Positions 45,072 to 55,634 are shown, numbered from the stretch's first letter. The stretch: DNA of 64,000 nt from Wukongibacter sp050859025 (GCF_050859025.1 NZ_CP138200.1:4588001-4652000); one strand, 5' to 3'. Numbers and translations are program-made. Notes: generated by a model from the letters alone, not told the origin.

Positions 45072-45102
45072 ATTAGTTACTACCTCAGTAGTTATTAACT
45101 AT
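45072..45102. promoter_or_regulatory. imperfect dyad between promoter and arcA start (operator candidate)
   Basis: On the minus strand AGTTAATAACTAC-TGAG-GTAGTAACTAAT is an inverted repeat centred on TGAG, with a perfect 5-base inner arm (ACTAC/GTAGT) and a partly matching outer arm. It lies just downstream of the -10 element, where a repressor would block transcription. It does not look like a paired ARG box. A TrmB-family regulator from the same operon is the natural candidate to bind it. Confidence 0.45.
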
Positions 45103-45108
45103 AATTTG

Positions 45109-45137
45109 AGTATAATACTTCTTTTTACACTTGTCAA
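45109..45137 (-). promoter_or_regulatory. arc operon promoter
   Basis: TTGACA (45132-45137), a 17-base spacer and TATACT (45109-45114) on the minus strand: a near-consensus sigma-A promoter 56 bases before the arcA start. The stretch from 45138 to 45408 shows no gene or hairpin that I can support. Confidence 0.8.
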
Positions 45138-45405
45138 ATCGTTTTCCGATTTTTTTTTGACAATGTAAAAATATACTTTTCAACACTGATCTACAACTCT
45201 AGAAAATCACTTATTTCAACAATATTAGCTATTTACAAAAAACACCAATTTTATACAAATAACTTAAGATGTATTTTTATTAGAAAAAATTTTTAAGCAT
45301 ATAGATTTCATATAGAATAATTTAACCAGTTTAGTTAATTCCTCAGAAAAAAGATATCAAAATCCTCATTTCTATTGATTAAATATCTCTAAGATAAATA
45401 TCCGA

Positions 45406-45444
45406 AATAGAAAAAACTCCCTTCATAATATAGTTCAGGAGTTT
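45406..45444 (-). terminator. terminator of the 53-residue protein gene
   Basis: AAACTCC (45414-45420) pairs with GGAGTTT (45438-45444), with TTTTTTC following on the minus strand. It lies 47 bases beyond the small ORF's stop codon and supports that ORF as an independent transcription unit. Confidence 0.65.
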
Positions 45445-45490
45445 ATTAATCAAACAATTTCAAATATATATTAAAATTTTATTCTATTAT

Positions 45491-45652
45491 TTATTGTTCC
45501 AATTCCATACATATACCAGTCTCTCCATCGATTAATACAAATTTTTTGTCCTTAGTTAAACCAATCCCAACATTTTTTTTCTTCAATAAATCTACTATTA
45601 CACCTGCTAACCCCTTAAGTTCTTCCATCGCTTGCTCCTTAGTCTTATCCAT
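45491..45652 (-). CDS. small cytoplasmic protein, 53 aa, function unknown
   Basis: A short ORF with good expression signals. AGGTGG lies 7 bases before the ATG, a promoter-like CTTACA-17-TATAAT sits at 45758-45786, and a terminator follows at 45406-45444. The product starts MDKTKEQAMEELKGLAG, has a hydrophobic-charged helix (VIVDLLKKKNVGIGL) and ends DGETGICMELEQ. It has no signal peptide or membrane segment. I do not recognise a family. It stands alone between the arc operon and the large surface-protein gene. Confidence 0.6.
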   Translation of the reverse strand: MDKTKEQAMEELKGLAGVIVDLLKKKNVGIGLTKDKKFVLIDGETGICMELEQ

Positions 45653-45853
45653 AAATAACCACCTGTCCTTTATATATATTATTTTATATATTTATATTTT
45701 TCTATCATTTATTCATTATTTAAAAAGTGACACAATTCCTCATAATATCTTATATTTATTATAATACATTTTTAGGAATTTGTAAGTTCTAGTTTATATG
45801 ACTTAGGGCCTAGTTTTCATTTTTTGTAAAAGAAGTAATTAGTAAAATAAAAA

Positions 45854-45898
45854 GGTAAAAAGATAGAGGTGCTCTTAAAAAAGCATCTCTATCTTTTA
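45854..45898 (-). terminator. strong terminator after the giant surface-protein gene
   Basis: AAAGATAGAG-TGC (45859 onward) pairs with GCA-CTCTATCTTT (ending 45896) around a short A-rich loop, with TTTTTACCTTTTTATTT following on the minus strand. Confidence 0.85.
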
Positions 45899-45917
45899 GT
45901 TTAATTCTAATTACCAC

Positions 45918-48900
45918 CTATTTTTCTACATCTACCTCTATTTTAGGACTTAAGACCTTCATACCTTCCATATCATCCCATATCATAGCTTTTACGTGAT
46001 AATCTCCTACTTTCGGTATCTCTAATTCAGCTTCAATTACTGCTGTATCACCTTTTTCTATTGTTCTTGATGATATTGTCCATTTTTCAAGCCTTTTATC
46101 CTTATTATAAAGCACCATTATTAGTGTAGCCTTTCTATCTATGCTGTCATTATTTTTTACGCTGACCTTTATATTTGCTCTTTCTCCGTTTTTGAAGCCT
46201 TCACTTTCTATTCTTGATGTATATATCTTAGAAAGCATTGTCTTGTCTACTACTGCAAACTTAGTAAAATGGTTAACCATTCCTGTAATCAAACCAGTCC
46301 TAGCATCGATTACTGCCGGTATCGGTATCCATTTACCTGTTTCTTCATTAAGCCATACAAGGGCCAAATTACTTAGTTCTTTATTTTCTAAAGGTATCTT
46401 AAATCTAATATATATAGGTTTGTCAAATTTCGTTTCCGATGGTCCAAACTCATAAATAGATGATATACTCTCCTCTGGTGCCTCTTTATATCCTACTTCT
46501 TCTGTTATCCTTATTTTAACAGGATTTTTGATAGCAGAAGCTGGCAATACAAGCTTCACCTCACCCTTTTCATCTACCATTTGTGCATCTTTATCTCCAG
46601 TTACTTCCTCGGACATTTCTACCTTGTTTTCCTTAAGCTCTTCCTCCAACTTCTTAGATTCTTCCTCTGACATCTTCTCATCTGGATTCATTACATTCAC
46701 CGTTTCTTGCTTCTGTCTAAGGGGCTCTTCATTATCCACAGGAATATCTATCTCATTCAATGCATCCTCTATCTCTTGGTCAATTTGCGGAGACTCATAT
46801 ATCATTTTGAATTCCTTTACAGATATATTTGCAGCTTGATCTGTGGCCTCTACTACTATTATATTTTCACCTTCTCTTAGCACTGCTTCATATCTACCAT
46901 CTCGTCCGTTCAACAAACCTCCATTGAGTTTTACTATTGGTAGAATATTCTCATCTACATTGTCTGTTACGACTATAGTAAAGCTTATGTTTTTCTCTGT
47001 TACAGAACCATTAATTAATCCATCTACTAGTATATTAGGTGGCTCTATATCCTCTTCATCACCCTGTGTAACATTTATAGCTATTGATGCGGGTCTTACA
47101 ATATCAATTTTATTTCCATCTCCATTTTTATATCTAATTGCTGATATTTTGTAGTTTCCTTCTTCATCAAATACTAGAATAGCCCTTCCATTTATATCTG
47201 TTTTTACTATTTCTTCATCTATGCTGTGTTCTTTGCCATTAACAAGTATTGTGGCTCCAGCTACCGGTACATGGGGGCCTCCAAGTCTTAGTCCTACCTC
47301 TTCTCCTACCTTTATGCTGGTTTTATCCATATAAAGCTTAGTATATAGGTTTTTATATCCATAGGCTGCATAATACCACAATATATCATCTCCATCTCTA
47401 AGCTCCTTAGATTCAGAGCCTATAGAAGGAATAGCATCATTTACTCTGAAAAGCCATCCTGAATTAGGACCCTTGTCAAATTCCCTATCCCCATTTATCA
47501 TGGACATATATATGGACCATCCATAGTCTTGGAAATCATAGCCAACTCCTGCTCTCTCTAGAGCGCGTACTACTGCATGGGCATTTGTTGGGTTTTTAAA
47601 TTTCTCAACTCCCCATCCATCCGACGGTGTCCCTGATGAACCTGAAGGCTCTCCTAGATACTCATCCAAATCAAATAGTGGAACCTCAAGTCTTGTTCTA
47701 GGAAGGATAGTATGGTCATAGCCCTCTACTCTAATGTATACTTCCCTCGTATTTGGCTGAACAGTAAATGTAATGCTGTCGGTTACTAATGGATTTTCCT
47801 GTAATGATGCTGTTATGGTTGCAGTACCCTGAGATATTGCTATTATTTTTTCTGATACCTTTTTATCAAATTTTATTATATTTTCATTGCTACTGCTCCA
47901 TATTATATTTTGTACTGCTATTTCACTATTATTGTTGTCTAGGGCAGTTACAGAAAGCAGCGTTTTATCACCCACCCTTAGGCTTGTATTTACTGGTGCT
48001 ATACTTATCTGTTCTATTCCACCGGGATTTGGCGAAGGTGTATCAGGAATTTCTACTCTTACTAATACTGGTACGGGTCTTATAAGATTATCATGTGTAC
48101 GAGCTGTAACATAGAAGTTTCCTTCTTCCTTAGCCATGAAGGTTACTTGTCCCTCGGAGTCTGTGATTTTTTCTTGCCCATCAAATATTATCTCTTGATC
48201 TGATACTGGTATAAAATTACTTTGATCCGTATTGTATTTTTCAAGTCTTATTGTAAATTCTTTATCCTTATCAACCTTTGTACTCGCAGTTCTTAATCTG
48301 GTAACCTTTGGATTAATAATTTCATCATCTACGAGTATAATTACTTCTCCGCCCTCAAGGACAGAACTTGATGTATAACCTTGTGTATTATTATTGACTA
48401 TAGGCTTCCATCCATCTTCACCTTTAATAGCTTGGATCAATTCACCATCTAATTTATATTTAATACCCTTATCATCCAATACACTTGTAATAGCATCCAT
48501 CAAGGTAGTGGTTCCCAGTGAGATATTCACTATTGCTTCAGGCAGTATTGTTTCACTCTGACCCTCTATTCTTACAGTTACAGTACCCATATTGCTGTTG
48601 TAAGGTATGTGATAGAATATAGTGGAGCTTCCCTTTTCGTAAAAATCTTTTAGAGCCGCAAGGGCTTGTAATGCCTGTTCCGTTGCTATTTTATTGCTAC
48701 CAAAGCTCTTTGTATGCTCGAAGCTTCCATCGGCTAATTGGTTATTAAGCATGGCCGATACAGGGTTTCCTCCACCTCTTATAAAGTCATCCCCCTGCGG
48801 ATCGATTCCTAGGGCCGTAAGTCCCATTATAATCTGTGCTGTGGATTCCGTATTTGTATCACTACTGTCAAAGCAATTAAAGCTTCCATTCTCATTCTGC

Positions 48901-51900
48901 TCAGTTTTCAGCCATTCTACGGCTTCATCTATGGAATCCTTAACATTGGGTCTGTCTTTATATGGTGCCAATGCATAAAGGGCCATACCTGTAATATCTA
49001 TGTTAACATCGTCGTCACTTACGGCCCATCCTTCAGCAGATTTGTGGGTCAACAGGTAATCTATCAAATATTCTTGAGTAAAATATCCCTGACCTTCAGG
49101 TACCTGTGCATTTACTGCATCTAAAGCAATAAGTGCCCAAACTGCCGCATTATTTCCCTGTCCTAGGCTGCCATAATCGTATATCCTTTCTATAAGATTC
49201 ATCCCTGCAAAATTATGCGGATCATATCCTCCCGCAAGTATTCCAAGGGTTGCTTTTTCATATTCGGTTATTTCTCCCAAATCGTTCTTTGAACCTATTA
49301 TATTCCATAGATTGTCTATATAGCTTCTACCATTAGACATATATTCATCGCTGATTATATTTTCTCCCGCAGCACTAAGACCGAAGGCTATCCAATCGCC
49401 TTGTGGAATACCCTTTTTCTTGTAATAATCAACGGTTAATTGGGTCCTTTCCTTCATCTCATCCTTTGACACATAATGGGCCCCTGCTTCTAATACTCTC
49501 AGGGTCAAGATACCCTTAATCTCAGGATTAGTAATTGATTGTGCTATGATATCCGTTTCTCCGGCCTTCATACCAGCCACAAGCCCATTGCTATCTATTA
49601 TAGCAATATCCTCATCTTCACTTGACCAGGTAACTGCTTCATTGGACATCAGGCTTCCAAACTGACTGTAAACCTTTGCCTCTAGCTGTAGGGATTCCCC
49701 TTTTATTATACTGTTTTTATATGTAGTTATCCTTATCTCATCTACTTCAACTTCCCCATTGCTTTCAAAAGCAAATTTAATCATACTCTCTTCACTGCTA
49801 CCAACATGTTTACCTATGACATATATGCTATACATATTTTTAGATAGATAAACATATTCAAAAAAACCATATTTACTTATATCATAACCTATGTATTGTA
49901 TAGCACTTCCACTGGCATCTACCCTGAATATTTTGCTATTTACATATATTGTACTAAAATTTTCAGTTTTTACTTCAGTAACAGGTATACAAATATTGCC
50001 TATACCATCTACTGAAAAAGCCCCACTCGTTATAAGAAAACGTTCTGGATTGCTTAGATCATTAATATTCTTTTTCCATATTTCATTTCCTTTGTTATCC
50101 ATCTTGTATAGGGAATAACTATTTTTACAATTTCTTAATATGAAATATAGCACACCCTCGTCGCTTAGTGTGATTTGACAAACGTCTGTTAATTGATCTC
50201 CATCCTCATACTTCCATTTAACTTCTCCATCTTTTACAGCACAAACTCCTGCTTGATTTTCTTCTCCACAAAAATACCCATACACTACTCCATTATCATC
50301 AACTTCAATGCTTCCCTTACCAAAGGATAAAACATCAAGGGTATCCTCATCAACTATTATTCCTTCATCATCTTCATCCTTTATTTTCACTACTACACTG
50401 TCTGTAGAATTATTTGTGGCACAGATGATATTGTTTTCATTATCTAATATGAAGGATGAGAGTCTTTTATCAAATTCAACCTTCCATTTATTATTTCCAT
50501 TTTTGTCTATTGCATATATATTTGATGATCTCGCCGCTGAAGCAGCAATATAAATTGTTCCATCATCGGTTTCTTCTATATTGTTTATAAAATTTTTAGA
50601 TCCAAGTTCAAGATTGCACTGCCATTCTATAGTCTTATCAATATTAATCGAAGATATATGGTACTGGCCTTTCCCATTCTTTCCTAAGCAATATATATTT
50701 CCCTTCTGTCCAACTTCAATATATGAAATATACTCTCCAATTTCTAACCGCCAATTATCGGTTTTATGTTCACCGTCTAGGGATACTAATTCATTTCCAT
50801 CTACATAATAAAGTGTGCCATCTTCTCCTTCATCCATATATAGATTTAATCCAGTACCTTTTATATTCCACTCATATCCAAATGTTGGTACAACCGATAC
50901 CTCTCTACTTATATCTACTCCATTACTGCTTCCTGTTACATTTACAGTTCCATAATCTTTAGCGGTCAATTCTCCTTCATCATTTACTGTTACCTTACCT
51001 TCATTAGAGCTTGTCCACTTTATATCTTCCAGATTAATTGCCTTGCTATATTGATCTACTGTTGATAGAGTCATAGAGCCCGGAAAAGACATGACGGCTT
51101 CTCTTGGATATATATCGCTGTATATACCTGATTTTTTTTCTATTTTATAAGCTATTTCATCGGTTACCTTGACATCTGTACATGATATTACCTTTAGAGT
51201 ATATCTTCCCTCAGTTTTGGGATTAAGGAGTCCATTAGAATCTATTGCCGGAAAATAGTTGATTATACTAAACCAGACCAACTCTTCGTCGTACATTGTT
51301 TTCCCATATTGGTCAAACACCTTTACTTTAAATTGATAGGGTATACCGTACTCTACTGTAAGCTCATCGGTTATCGCTTCACCATCTTCATTTAGTATTT
51401 CAATGGAATTTGGCATCGAAGGCTTTTCTATAACCTCTACTGTTGTACTGTCACTTATCTCTCTTCCCTTCACCTTTACAGTTATAGTTGCCGTACCTTC
51501 CTTTTTACATATCAAGCTTCCATCCTGCGTAGCTTCTACGATAGAATCGTCTGAACTAGTCCATTCAAGCTCTTCTCCTATCATTACCTTTCCTTGAGTA
51601 TTCCTCACTGTAACGGCAAGGGTTTCCCTTAAATTTATTCCAAGACTTTTATTTTTTTCTATTATCTCTATGGAGTTTGGCTGTTCAGGAATTCTTCTTT
51701 CTATCTTTGCGGCTATTACATTTGTAGAATAGTCCTTAGCCGCAAGAAGTACATTTCCATCTATAAATATACTTTTATAATCAGGCATAGTACTACCTAC
51801 AGGAAGTATTTCTGCTGCTTTAGATCCATATGGATCTATAACAAATAAGGCTGCTCCACTATCTATCTCCTCTGAATAGTATCCATATCCTTCATGGTCT

Positions 51901-54900
51901 ATTACCAGATCCCCAATTATATGATCTCCGTTTTTATAAATATATTTTTCAGTTCCATCAGGATTTAGTGCTAGTAATTTTCTATCTCCAACAACTGTGT
52001 ATATGGTGTCATCAGTTCCTACATTAATTGACAAAATATTATTATCATATGTACTAAGCTCATATCCATTAAAAGGATGCTCAGTTACTATACTGCCGTC
52101 GGAGGAGTTTAAAACCCCGATAATACATGTATTATCTATTACATATACCTTACCCTTGCTGTCTATTACAGGTGGAATCACGCCACTAGCCGTCACATAG
52201 CTCCACTTTTCACTTCCATCAGAATTTATTACTTGCACCTTACCATCATCTATAGATGTATTTTTTCCTTTAACAGCTATGTATATATTTCCATCTTTAT
52301 CCCTGATCGGAGGATTTTCTATTATGTAATCTTCTAGCTCTGCTTCCAAACCAATTTTGTTAATTCTATAATCCCATTGAAAGCCTCCATCTTCGTCATA
52401 GCTATACAGACCCTTTTCCGTTGCTATTATTATTTCGTCATCTATTATTATTGGTTGGGTTTTAGATAGTCCTCCTGAACCATCAATTTCCTTTTTCCAT
52501 CTTATAGTTCCATCATTAGATTTTATTGAAAAAAGCTGTGTTTTATATTCCGACTTGTCAGCGTTACTTGTTAATGTTTGAATATATATACTTCCGTCTT
52601 CTCCATATACAGGCATAAATGATGAATTTGTCGTAAATATATCATCAATCCTAGTATTCCATAACTCATGACCATATAAATCAAAGGCATATATTCTGAT
52701 ACCATTTTTGTCAAACGATCCCTCCATACCATTATTATCTCTAACGGCATATATTACCCCATCATTCATGCTTGCGGCTATGAAGCTCTGCCCTCCAGTA
52801 ATAGCTTCTTCTTTTCTAAGAAAATCCAGCTTAATTTTCAAATCATATTCCTCTAAATTCTCTACCTTGAAGCTGAATGTTATTAAATCCTTGGGGCTTT
52901 CTTCTTCTCCACTGGTTACTTTTATTTTATAGGCATGTCCAATTTCCAGCTCGTCACCTATATCTATTATTATTTTTCTTTTATTCTCATCATCCAGCTC
53001 TGCCAGATCGGCTCCAGAGCCTTCTATTATCAATTCATCTTCTTCGTACAGATATATATATAGTTCATCCACATAGGTCTCTTCTACTTCTTGACCTGCC
53101 TTTATAAATATTTCATCCTCTGGATTTATAGTCTTTCCATCTATTGGGCATACTACCTCTAGTACTTCTCCCTTTGTATCAAAGGTCCATGTTATGTTCT
53201 CATCGGATACTTCTCCACCTGCTTTGGCCTCTATAAAACCCTGTACCATGTCTATTCTATATACATGGTTTTCTTCTAATTCTATATTTTCTCCTTCTTC
53301 ATCTTTTAGCTGGATTACTACCTTATCCGCCTCATCTTCATCAAACACCAGCTTATGTTCAAATATATTTCCATAGGGTTCGTTTGCTTCTCCGCCATTA
53401 TCTTTATCATAAAAAACCGCCACTTGTACTGGGGTTCCATTATCTTTAAATTTTATATCTTGATTAAAGGTTACACTTATTTCTGCATCCTTTGATACTC
53501 CACTTGCTCCGTCCTCTGGTCTTATTTTATCTACTTCTAGTGACTTCGGCTGTACTTCTCCACTTGTACCAAAGGTCCATGTTATGTTCTCATCTAATAC
53601 TTCTCCACCTGCTTTGGCCTCTATAAACCCCTGTACCATGTCTATTCTATATACATGGTTTTCTTCTAATTCTATATTTTCTCCTTCTTCATCCTTTAGC
53701 TGGATTACTACTTTATCTGCTTCATCTTCGTCAAATACTAATTTATGTTCAAATATATTTCCATAGGGTTCGTTTGCATCTCCGCCATTATCTTTATCAT
53801 AAAAAACCGCCACTTGTACTGGGGTTCCATTATCTCTAAATTTTATATCTTGATTAAAGGTTACACTTATTTCTGCATCCTTTGATACTCCACTTGCTCC
53901 ATCCTCTGGTCTTATTCTATCTACTTCTAGTGACTTCGGCTGTACTTCTCCACTTGTACCAAAGGTCCATGTTATGTTCTCATCTAATACTTCTCCACCT
54001 GCTTTGGCATCTATGAAGCCCTGTACCATGTCTATTCTATATACATGGTTTTCTTCTAATTCTATATTTTCTCCTTCTTCATCCTTTAGCTGGATTACTA
54101 CTTTATCTGCTTCATCTTCGTCAAATACTAATTTATGTTCAAATATATTTCCATAGGGTTCGTTTGCTTCTCCGCCATTATTTTTATCATAAAAAACCGC
54201 CACTTGTACTGGGGTTCCATTATCTTTAAATTTTATATCTTGATTAAAGGTTACACTTATTTCTGCATCCTTTGATACTCCACTTGTTCCATTCTCTGGT
54301 CTTATTCTATCTACTTCTAGTGGCTGTATATCTACTTCTGTATCAAAGGTCCATGTTATGTTCTCATCTAATACTTCTCCACCTGCTTTGGCTTCTATAA
54401 ATCCCTTTAGTAGATTTATCCTATATACATGGTTTTCTTCTAATTCTATATTTTCTCCATCTTCATCCTTTATCTGGATACTTACTTTTTTCGGATTCTT
54501 TTCATCGAATATTAGCTCATGTTTAGATTTGTCACCATATTCATCATCTACTTCTCCATCATCATTTTCATCATAAAAAACCTCAATTTTTTCTTGGCTT
54601 TCATTATCACTAGGCTGTATTTCTTGATTAAATACCACACTTATATCTGTATTTGTTGCTATACCTTCGGCTCCATCTCCTGGATTTATACCATTTGTAG
54701 CCACTTTTAAGGATTCCGCTTCTTGCTGACCCTCAACTATAATTTCTATAGTTTTCTTAATCTCTATATCCGTTTTTGATGTAGCTCTTATATTTACACT
54801 TCCTGCCTTTACACCCGTTACCTCTCCCGTTTCTTCATCTACAGTAGCTGTGTCGGTATCCTCGGAATCCCATGTCACTTCCTCTTCCGACATCTCATCT

Positions 54901-55634
54901 CCATTCTGATCCTTTACCACTGCTACTAGCTCTATTTTGCTTTCTATCTCTACGCTATTATCCCCTTTTATCTCTATACTCGCTACTTCACTTAACTCTT
55001 CCGCTTCCTCTACTGTTATCTCTATGGTTTCTGTCACCGTATCATCGGTTTTTGATGTAGCTCTTATATTTACACTTCCTGCCTTTACACCCGTTACCTC
55101 TCCCGTTTCTTCATCTACAGTGGCTGTGTCGGTATCCTCGGAATCCCATGTCACTTCCTCTTCCGACATCTCATCTCCATTCTGATCCTTTACCACCGCT
55201 ACTAGCTCTATTCTACTTCCTATCTCTACGCTATTTTCACCACTTATCTCTATGCTCGCTACTTCACTTAACTCTTCCGCTTCCTCTACTGTTATTTCTA
55301 TGATTTCTGTCACCGTATCATCGGTTTTTGATGTAGCTTTTATATTTACACTTCCTGCCTTTACACCCGTTACCTCTCCCGTTTCTTCATCTACAGTAGC
55401 TGTATCAGTATCTTCGGAATCCCATGTCACTTCCTCTTCCGACATCTCATCTCCATTCTGATCCTTTACCACTGCTACTAGCCCTATCTTGCTTCCTATC
55501 TCTACGCTATTATCCCCTTTTATATCTATGCTTGTTACATATATGTCATCAGCTAATACTGGAGTTACTACCGAAAGCATCATTAATAATGCTATAAATA
55601 GGCTAGTTATCCTCCTTTTCTTTAAAACTCTCAC
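45918..55634 (-). CDS. giant modular secreted protein with Ig-like repeats, two PQQ-like propellers, alpha/alpha barrel and DUF4430 modules
   Basis: A secreted protein of about 3238 residues (numbering here counts from an upstream TTG at 55655, seven codons earlier). GTG at 55634 is preferred because AAGGGGG precedes it. After the signal peptide (to VLADD) come three 92-residue Big_2-type Ig repeats (43-308) and four 130-residue Big_5-like repeats (315-832). A PQQ/beta-propeller region follows (about 940-1310), then Big_2 domains (about 1330-1600). A second propeller (about 1600-1955) is followed by another Big_2. An alpha/alpha barrel of squalene-cyclase/intrinsic-factor type (about 2060-2345) leads into a DUF4430 module (about 2350-2440). 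A second DUF4430 module (about 2635-2765) has GEPSGSSGTPSDGWG and ILWYYAAYGY. Ig-like domains end the protein. Barrel plus DUF4430 is the transcobalamin domain order. There is no SLH domain or LPXTG motif. Confidence 0.85.
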   Translation of the reverse strand: MRVLKKRRITSLFIALLMMLSVVTPVLADDIYVTSIDIKGDNSVEIGSKIGLVAVVKDQNGDEMSEEEVTWDSEDTDTATVDEETGEVTGVKAGSVNIKATSKTDDTVTEIIEITVEEAEELSEVASIEISGENSVEIGSRIELVAVVKDQNGDEMSEEEVTWDSEDTDTATVDEETGEVTGVKAGSVNIRATSKTDDTVTETIEITVEEAEELSEVASIEIKGDNSVEIESKIELVAVVKDQNGDEMSEEEVTWDSEDTDTATVDEETGEVTGVKAGSVNIRATSKTDIEIKKTIEIIVEGQQEAESLKVATNGINPGDGAEGIATNTDISVVFNQEIQPSDNESQEKIEVFYDENDDGEVDDEYGDKSKHELIFDEKNPKKVSIQIKDEDGENIELEENHVYRINLLKGFIEAKAGGEVLDENITWTFDTEVDIQPLEVDRIRPENGTSGVSKDAEISVTFNQDIKFKDNGTPVQVAVFYDKNNGGEANEPYGNIFEHKLVFDEDEADKVVIQLKDEEGENIELEENHVYRIDMVQGFIDAKAGGEVLDENITWTFGTSGEVQPKSLEVDRIRPEDGASGVSKDAEISVTFNQDIKFRDNGTPVQVAVFYDKDNGGDANEPYGNIFEHKLVFDEDEADKVVIQLKDEEGENIELEENHVYRIDMVQGFIEAKAGGEVLDENITWTFGTSGEVQPKSLEVDKIRPEDGASGVSKDAEISVTFNQDIKFKDNGTPVQVAVFYDKDNGGEANEPYGNIFEHKLVFDEDEADKVVIQLKDEEGENIELEENHVYRIDMVQGFIEAKAGGEVSDENITWTFDTKGEVLEVVCPIDGKTINPEDEIFIKAGQEVEETYVDELYIYLYEEDELIIEGSGADLAELDDENKRKIIIDIGDELEIGHAYKIKVTSGEEESPKDLITFSFKVENLEEYDLKIKLDFLRKEEAITGGQSFIAASMNDGVIYAVRDNNGMEGSFDKNGIRIYAFDLYGHELWNTRIDDIFTTNSSFMPVYGEDGSIYIQTLTSNADKSEYKTQLFSIKSNDGTIRWKKEIDGSGGLSKTQPIIIDDEIIIATEKGLYSYDEDGGFQWDYRINKIGLEAELEDYIIENPPIRDKDGNIYIAVKGKNTSIDDGKVQVINSDGSEKWSYVTASGVIPPVIDSKGKVYVIDNTCIIGVLNSSDGSIVTEHPFNGYELSTYDNNILSINVGTDDTIYTVVGDRKLLALNPDGTEKYIYKNGDHIIGDLVIDHEGYGYYSEEIDSGAALFVIDPYGSKAAEILPVGSTMPDYKSIFIDGNVLLAAKDYSTNVIAAKIERRIPEQPNSIEIIEKNKSLGINLRETLAVTVRNTQGKVMIGEELEWTSSDDSIVEATQDGSLICKKEGTATITVKVKGREISDSTTVEVIEKPSMPNSIEILNEDGEAITDELTVEYGIPYQFKVKVFDQYGKTMYDEELVWFSIINYFPAIDSNGLLNPKTEGRYTLKVISCTDVKVTDEIAYKIEKKSGIYSDIYPREAVMSFPGSMTLSTVDQYSKAINLEDIKWTSSNEGKVTVNDEGELTAKDYGTVNVTGSSNGVDISREVSVVPTFGYEWNIKGTGLNLYMDEGEDGTLYYVDGNELVSLDGEHKTDNWRLEIGEYISYIEVGQKGNIYCLGKNGKGQYHISSINIDKTIEWQCNLELGSKNFINNIEETDDGTIYIAASAARSSNIYAIDKNGNNKWKVEFDKRLSSFILDNENNIICATNNSTDSVVVKIKDEDDEGIIVDEDTLDVLSFGKGSIEVDDNGVVYGYFCGEENQAGVCAVKDGEVKWKYEDGDQLTDVCQITLSDEGVLYFILRNCKNSYSLYKMDNKGNEIWKKNINDLSNPERFLITSGAFSVDGIGNICIPVTEVKTENFSTIYVNSKIFRVDASGSAIQYIGYDISKYGFFEYVYLSKNMYSIYVIGKHVGSSEESMIKFAFESNGEVEVDEIRITTYKNSIIKGESLQLEAKVYSQFGSLMSNEAVTWSSEDEDIAIIDSNGLVAGMKAGETDIIAQSITNPEIKGILTLRVLEAGAHYVSKDEMKERTQLTVDYYKKKGIPQGDWIAFGLSAAGENIISDEYMSNGRSYIDNLWNIIGSKNDLGEITEYEKATLGILAGGYDPHNFAGMNLIERIYDYGSLGQGNNAAVWALIALDAVNAQVPEGQGYFTQEYLIDYLLTHKSAEGWAVSDDDVNIDITGMALYALAPYKDRPNVKDSIDEAVEWLKTEQNENGSFNCFDSSDTNTESTAQIIMGLTALGIDPQGDDFIRGGGNPVSAMLNNQLADGSFEHTKSFGSNKIATEQALQALAALKDFYEKGSSTIFYHIPYNSNMGTVTVRIEGQSETILPEAIVNISLGTTTLMDAITSVLDDKGIKYKLDGELIQAIKGEDGWKPIVNNNTQGYTSSSVLEGGEVIILVDDEIINPKVTRLRTASTKVDKDKEFTIRLEKYNTDQSNFIPVSDQEIIFDGQEKITDSEGQVTFMAKEEGNFYVTARTHDNLIRPVPVLVRVEIPDTPSPNPGGIEQISIAPVNTSLRVGDKTLLSVTALDNNNSEIAVQNIIWSSSNENIIKFDKKVSEKIIAISQGTATITASLQENPLVTDSITFTVQPNTREVYIRVEGYDHTILPRTRLEVPLFDLDEYLGEPSGSSGTPSDGWGVEKFKNPTNAHAVVRALERAGVGYDFQDYGWSIYMSMINGDREFDKGPNSGWLFRVNDAIPSIGSESKELRDGDDILWYYAAYGYKNLYTKLYMDKTSIKVGEEVGLRLGGPHVPVAGATILVNGKEHSIDEEIVKTDINGRAILVFDEEGNYKISAIRYKNGDGNKIDIVRPASIAINVTQGDEEDIEPPNILVDGLINGSVTEKNISFTIVVTDNVDENILPIVKLNGGLLNGRDGRYEAVLREGENIIVVEATDQAANISVKEFKMIYESPQIDQEIEDALNEIDIPVDNEEPLRQKQETVNVMNPDEKMSEEESKKLEEELKENKVEMSEEVTGDKDAQMVDEKGEVKLVLPASAIKNPVKIRITEEVGYKEAPEESISSIYEFGPSETKFDKPIYIRFKIPLENKELSNLALVWLNEETGKWIPIPAVIDARTGLITGMVNHFTKFAVVDKTMLSKIYTSRIESEGFKNGERANIKVSVKNNDSIDRKATLIMVLYNKDKRLEKWTISSRTIEKGDTAVIEAELEIPKVGDYHVKAMIWDDMEGMKVLSPKIEVDVEK
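53160..54713. repeat. four tandem 390-bp repeats encoding Big_5-like Ig domains
   Basis: The coding sequence repeats with a 130-codon period. The second, third and fourth units are nearly identical at DNA level, differing at only a few positions. Examples are VFYDKNNGGEANEPYG versus VFYDKDNGGDANEPYG. The first unit (54330-54713) is more diverged. Such similarity implies recent duplication or gene conversion, and the copy number is likely to vary between strains. Confidence 0.9.
54732..55529. repeat. three tandem 276-bp repeats encoding Big_2-like Ig domains
   Basis: Three units of 92 codons are nearly identical, including long runs with no base change around the TWDSEDTDTATVDEETG codons. They lie directly after the signal peptide. 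As with the 390-bp repeats, this points to recent expansion. Confidence 0.9.

Noticed and set aside
53194..54576. Near-identical plus-strand ORFs of 60-72 codons repeated every 390 bases
   Set aside because: They are antisense shadows of the tandem Ig-domain repeats in the giant gene; their similarity only reflects the repeat.
53160..55529. Regular repeats considered as a CRISPR array
   Set aside because: Period is 276 or 390 bases, units are coding and contiguous, with no short repeats separated by unique spacers.
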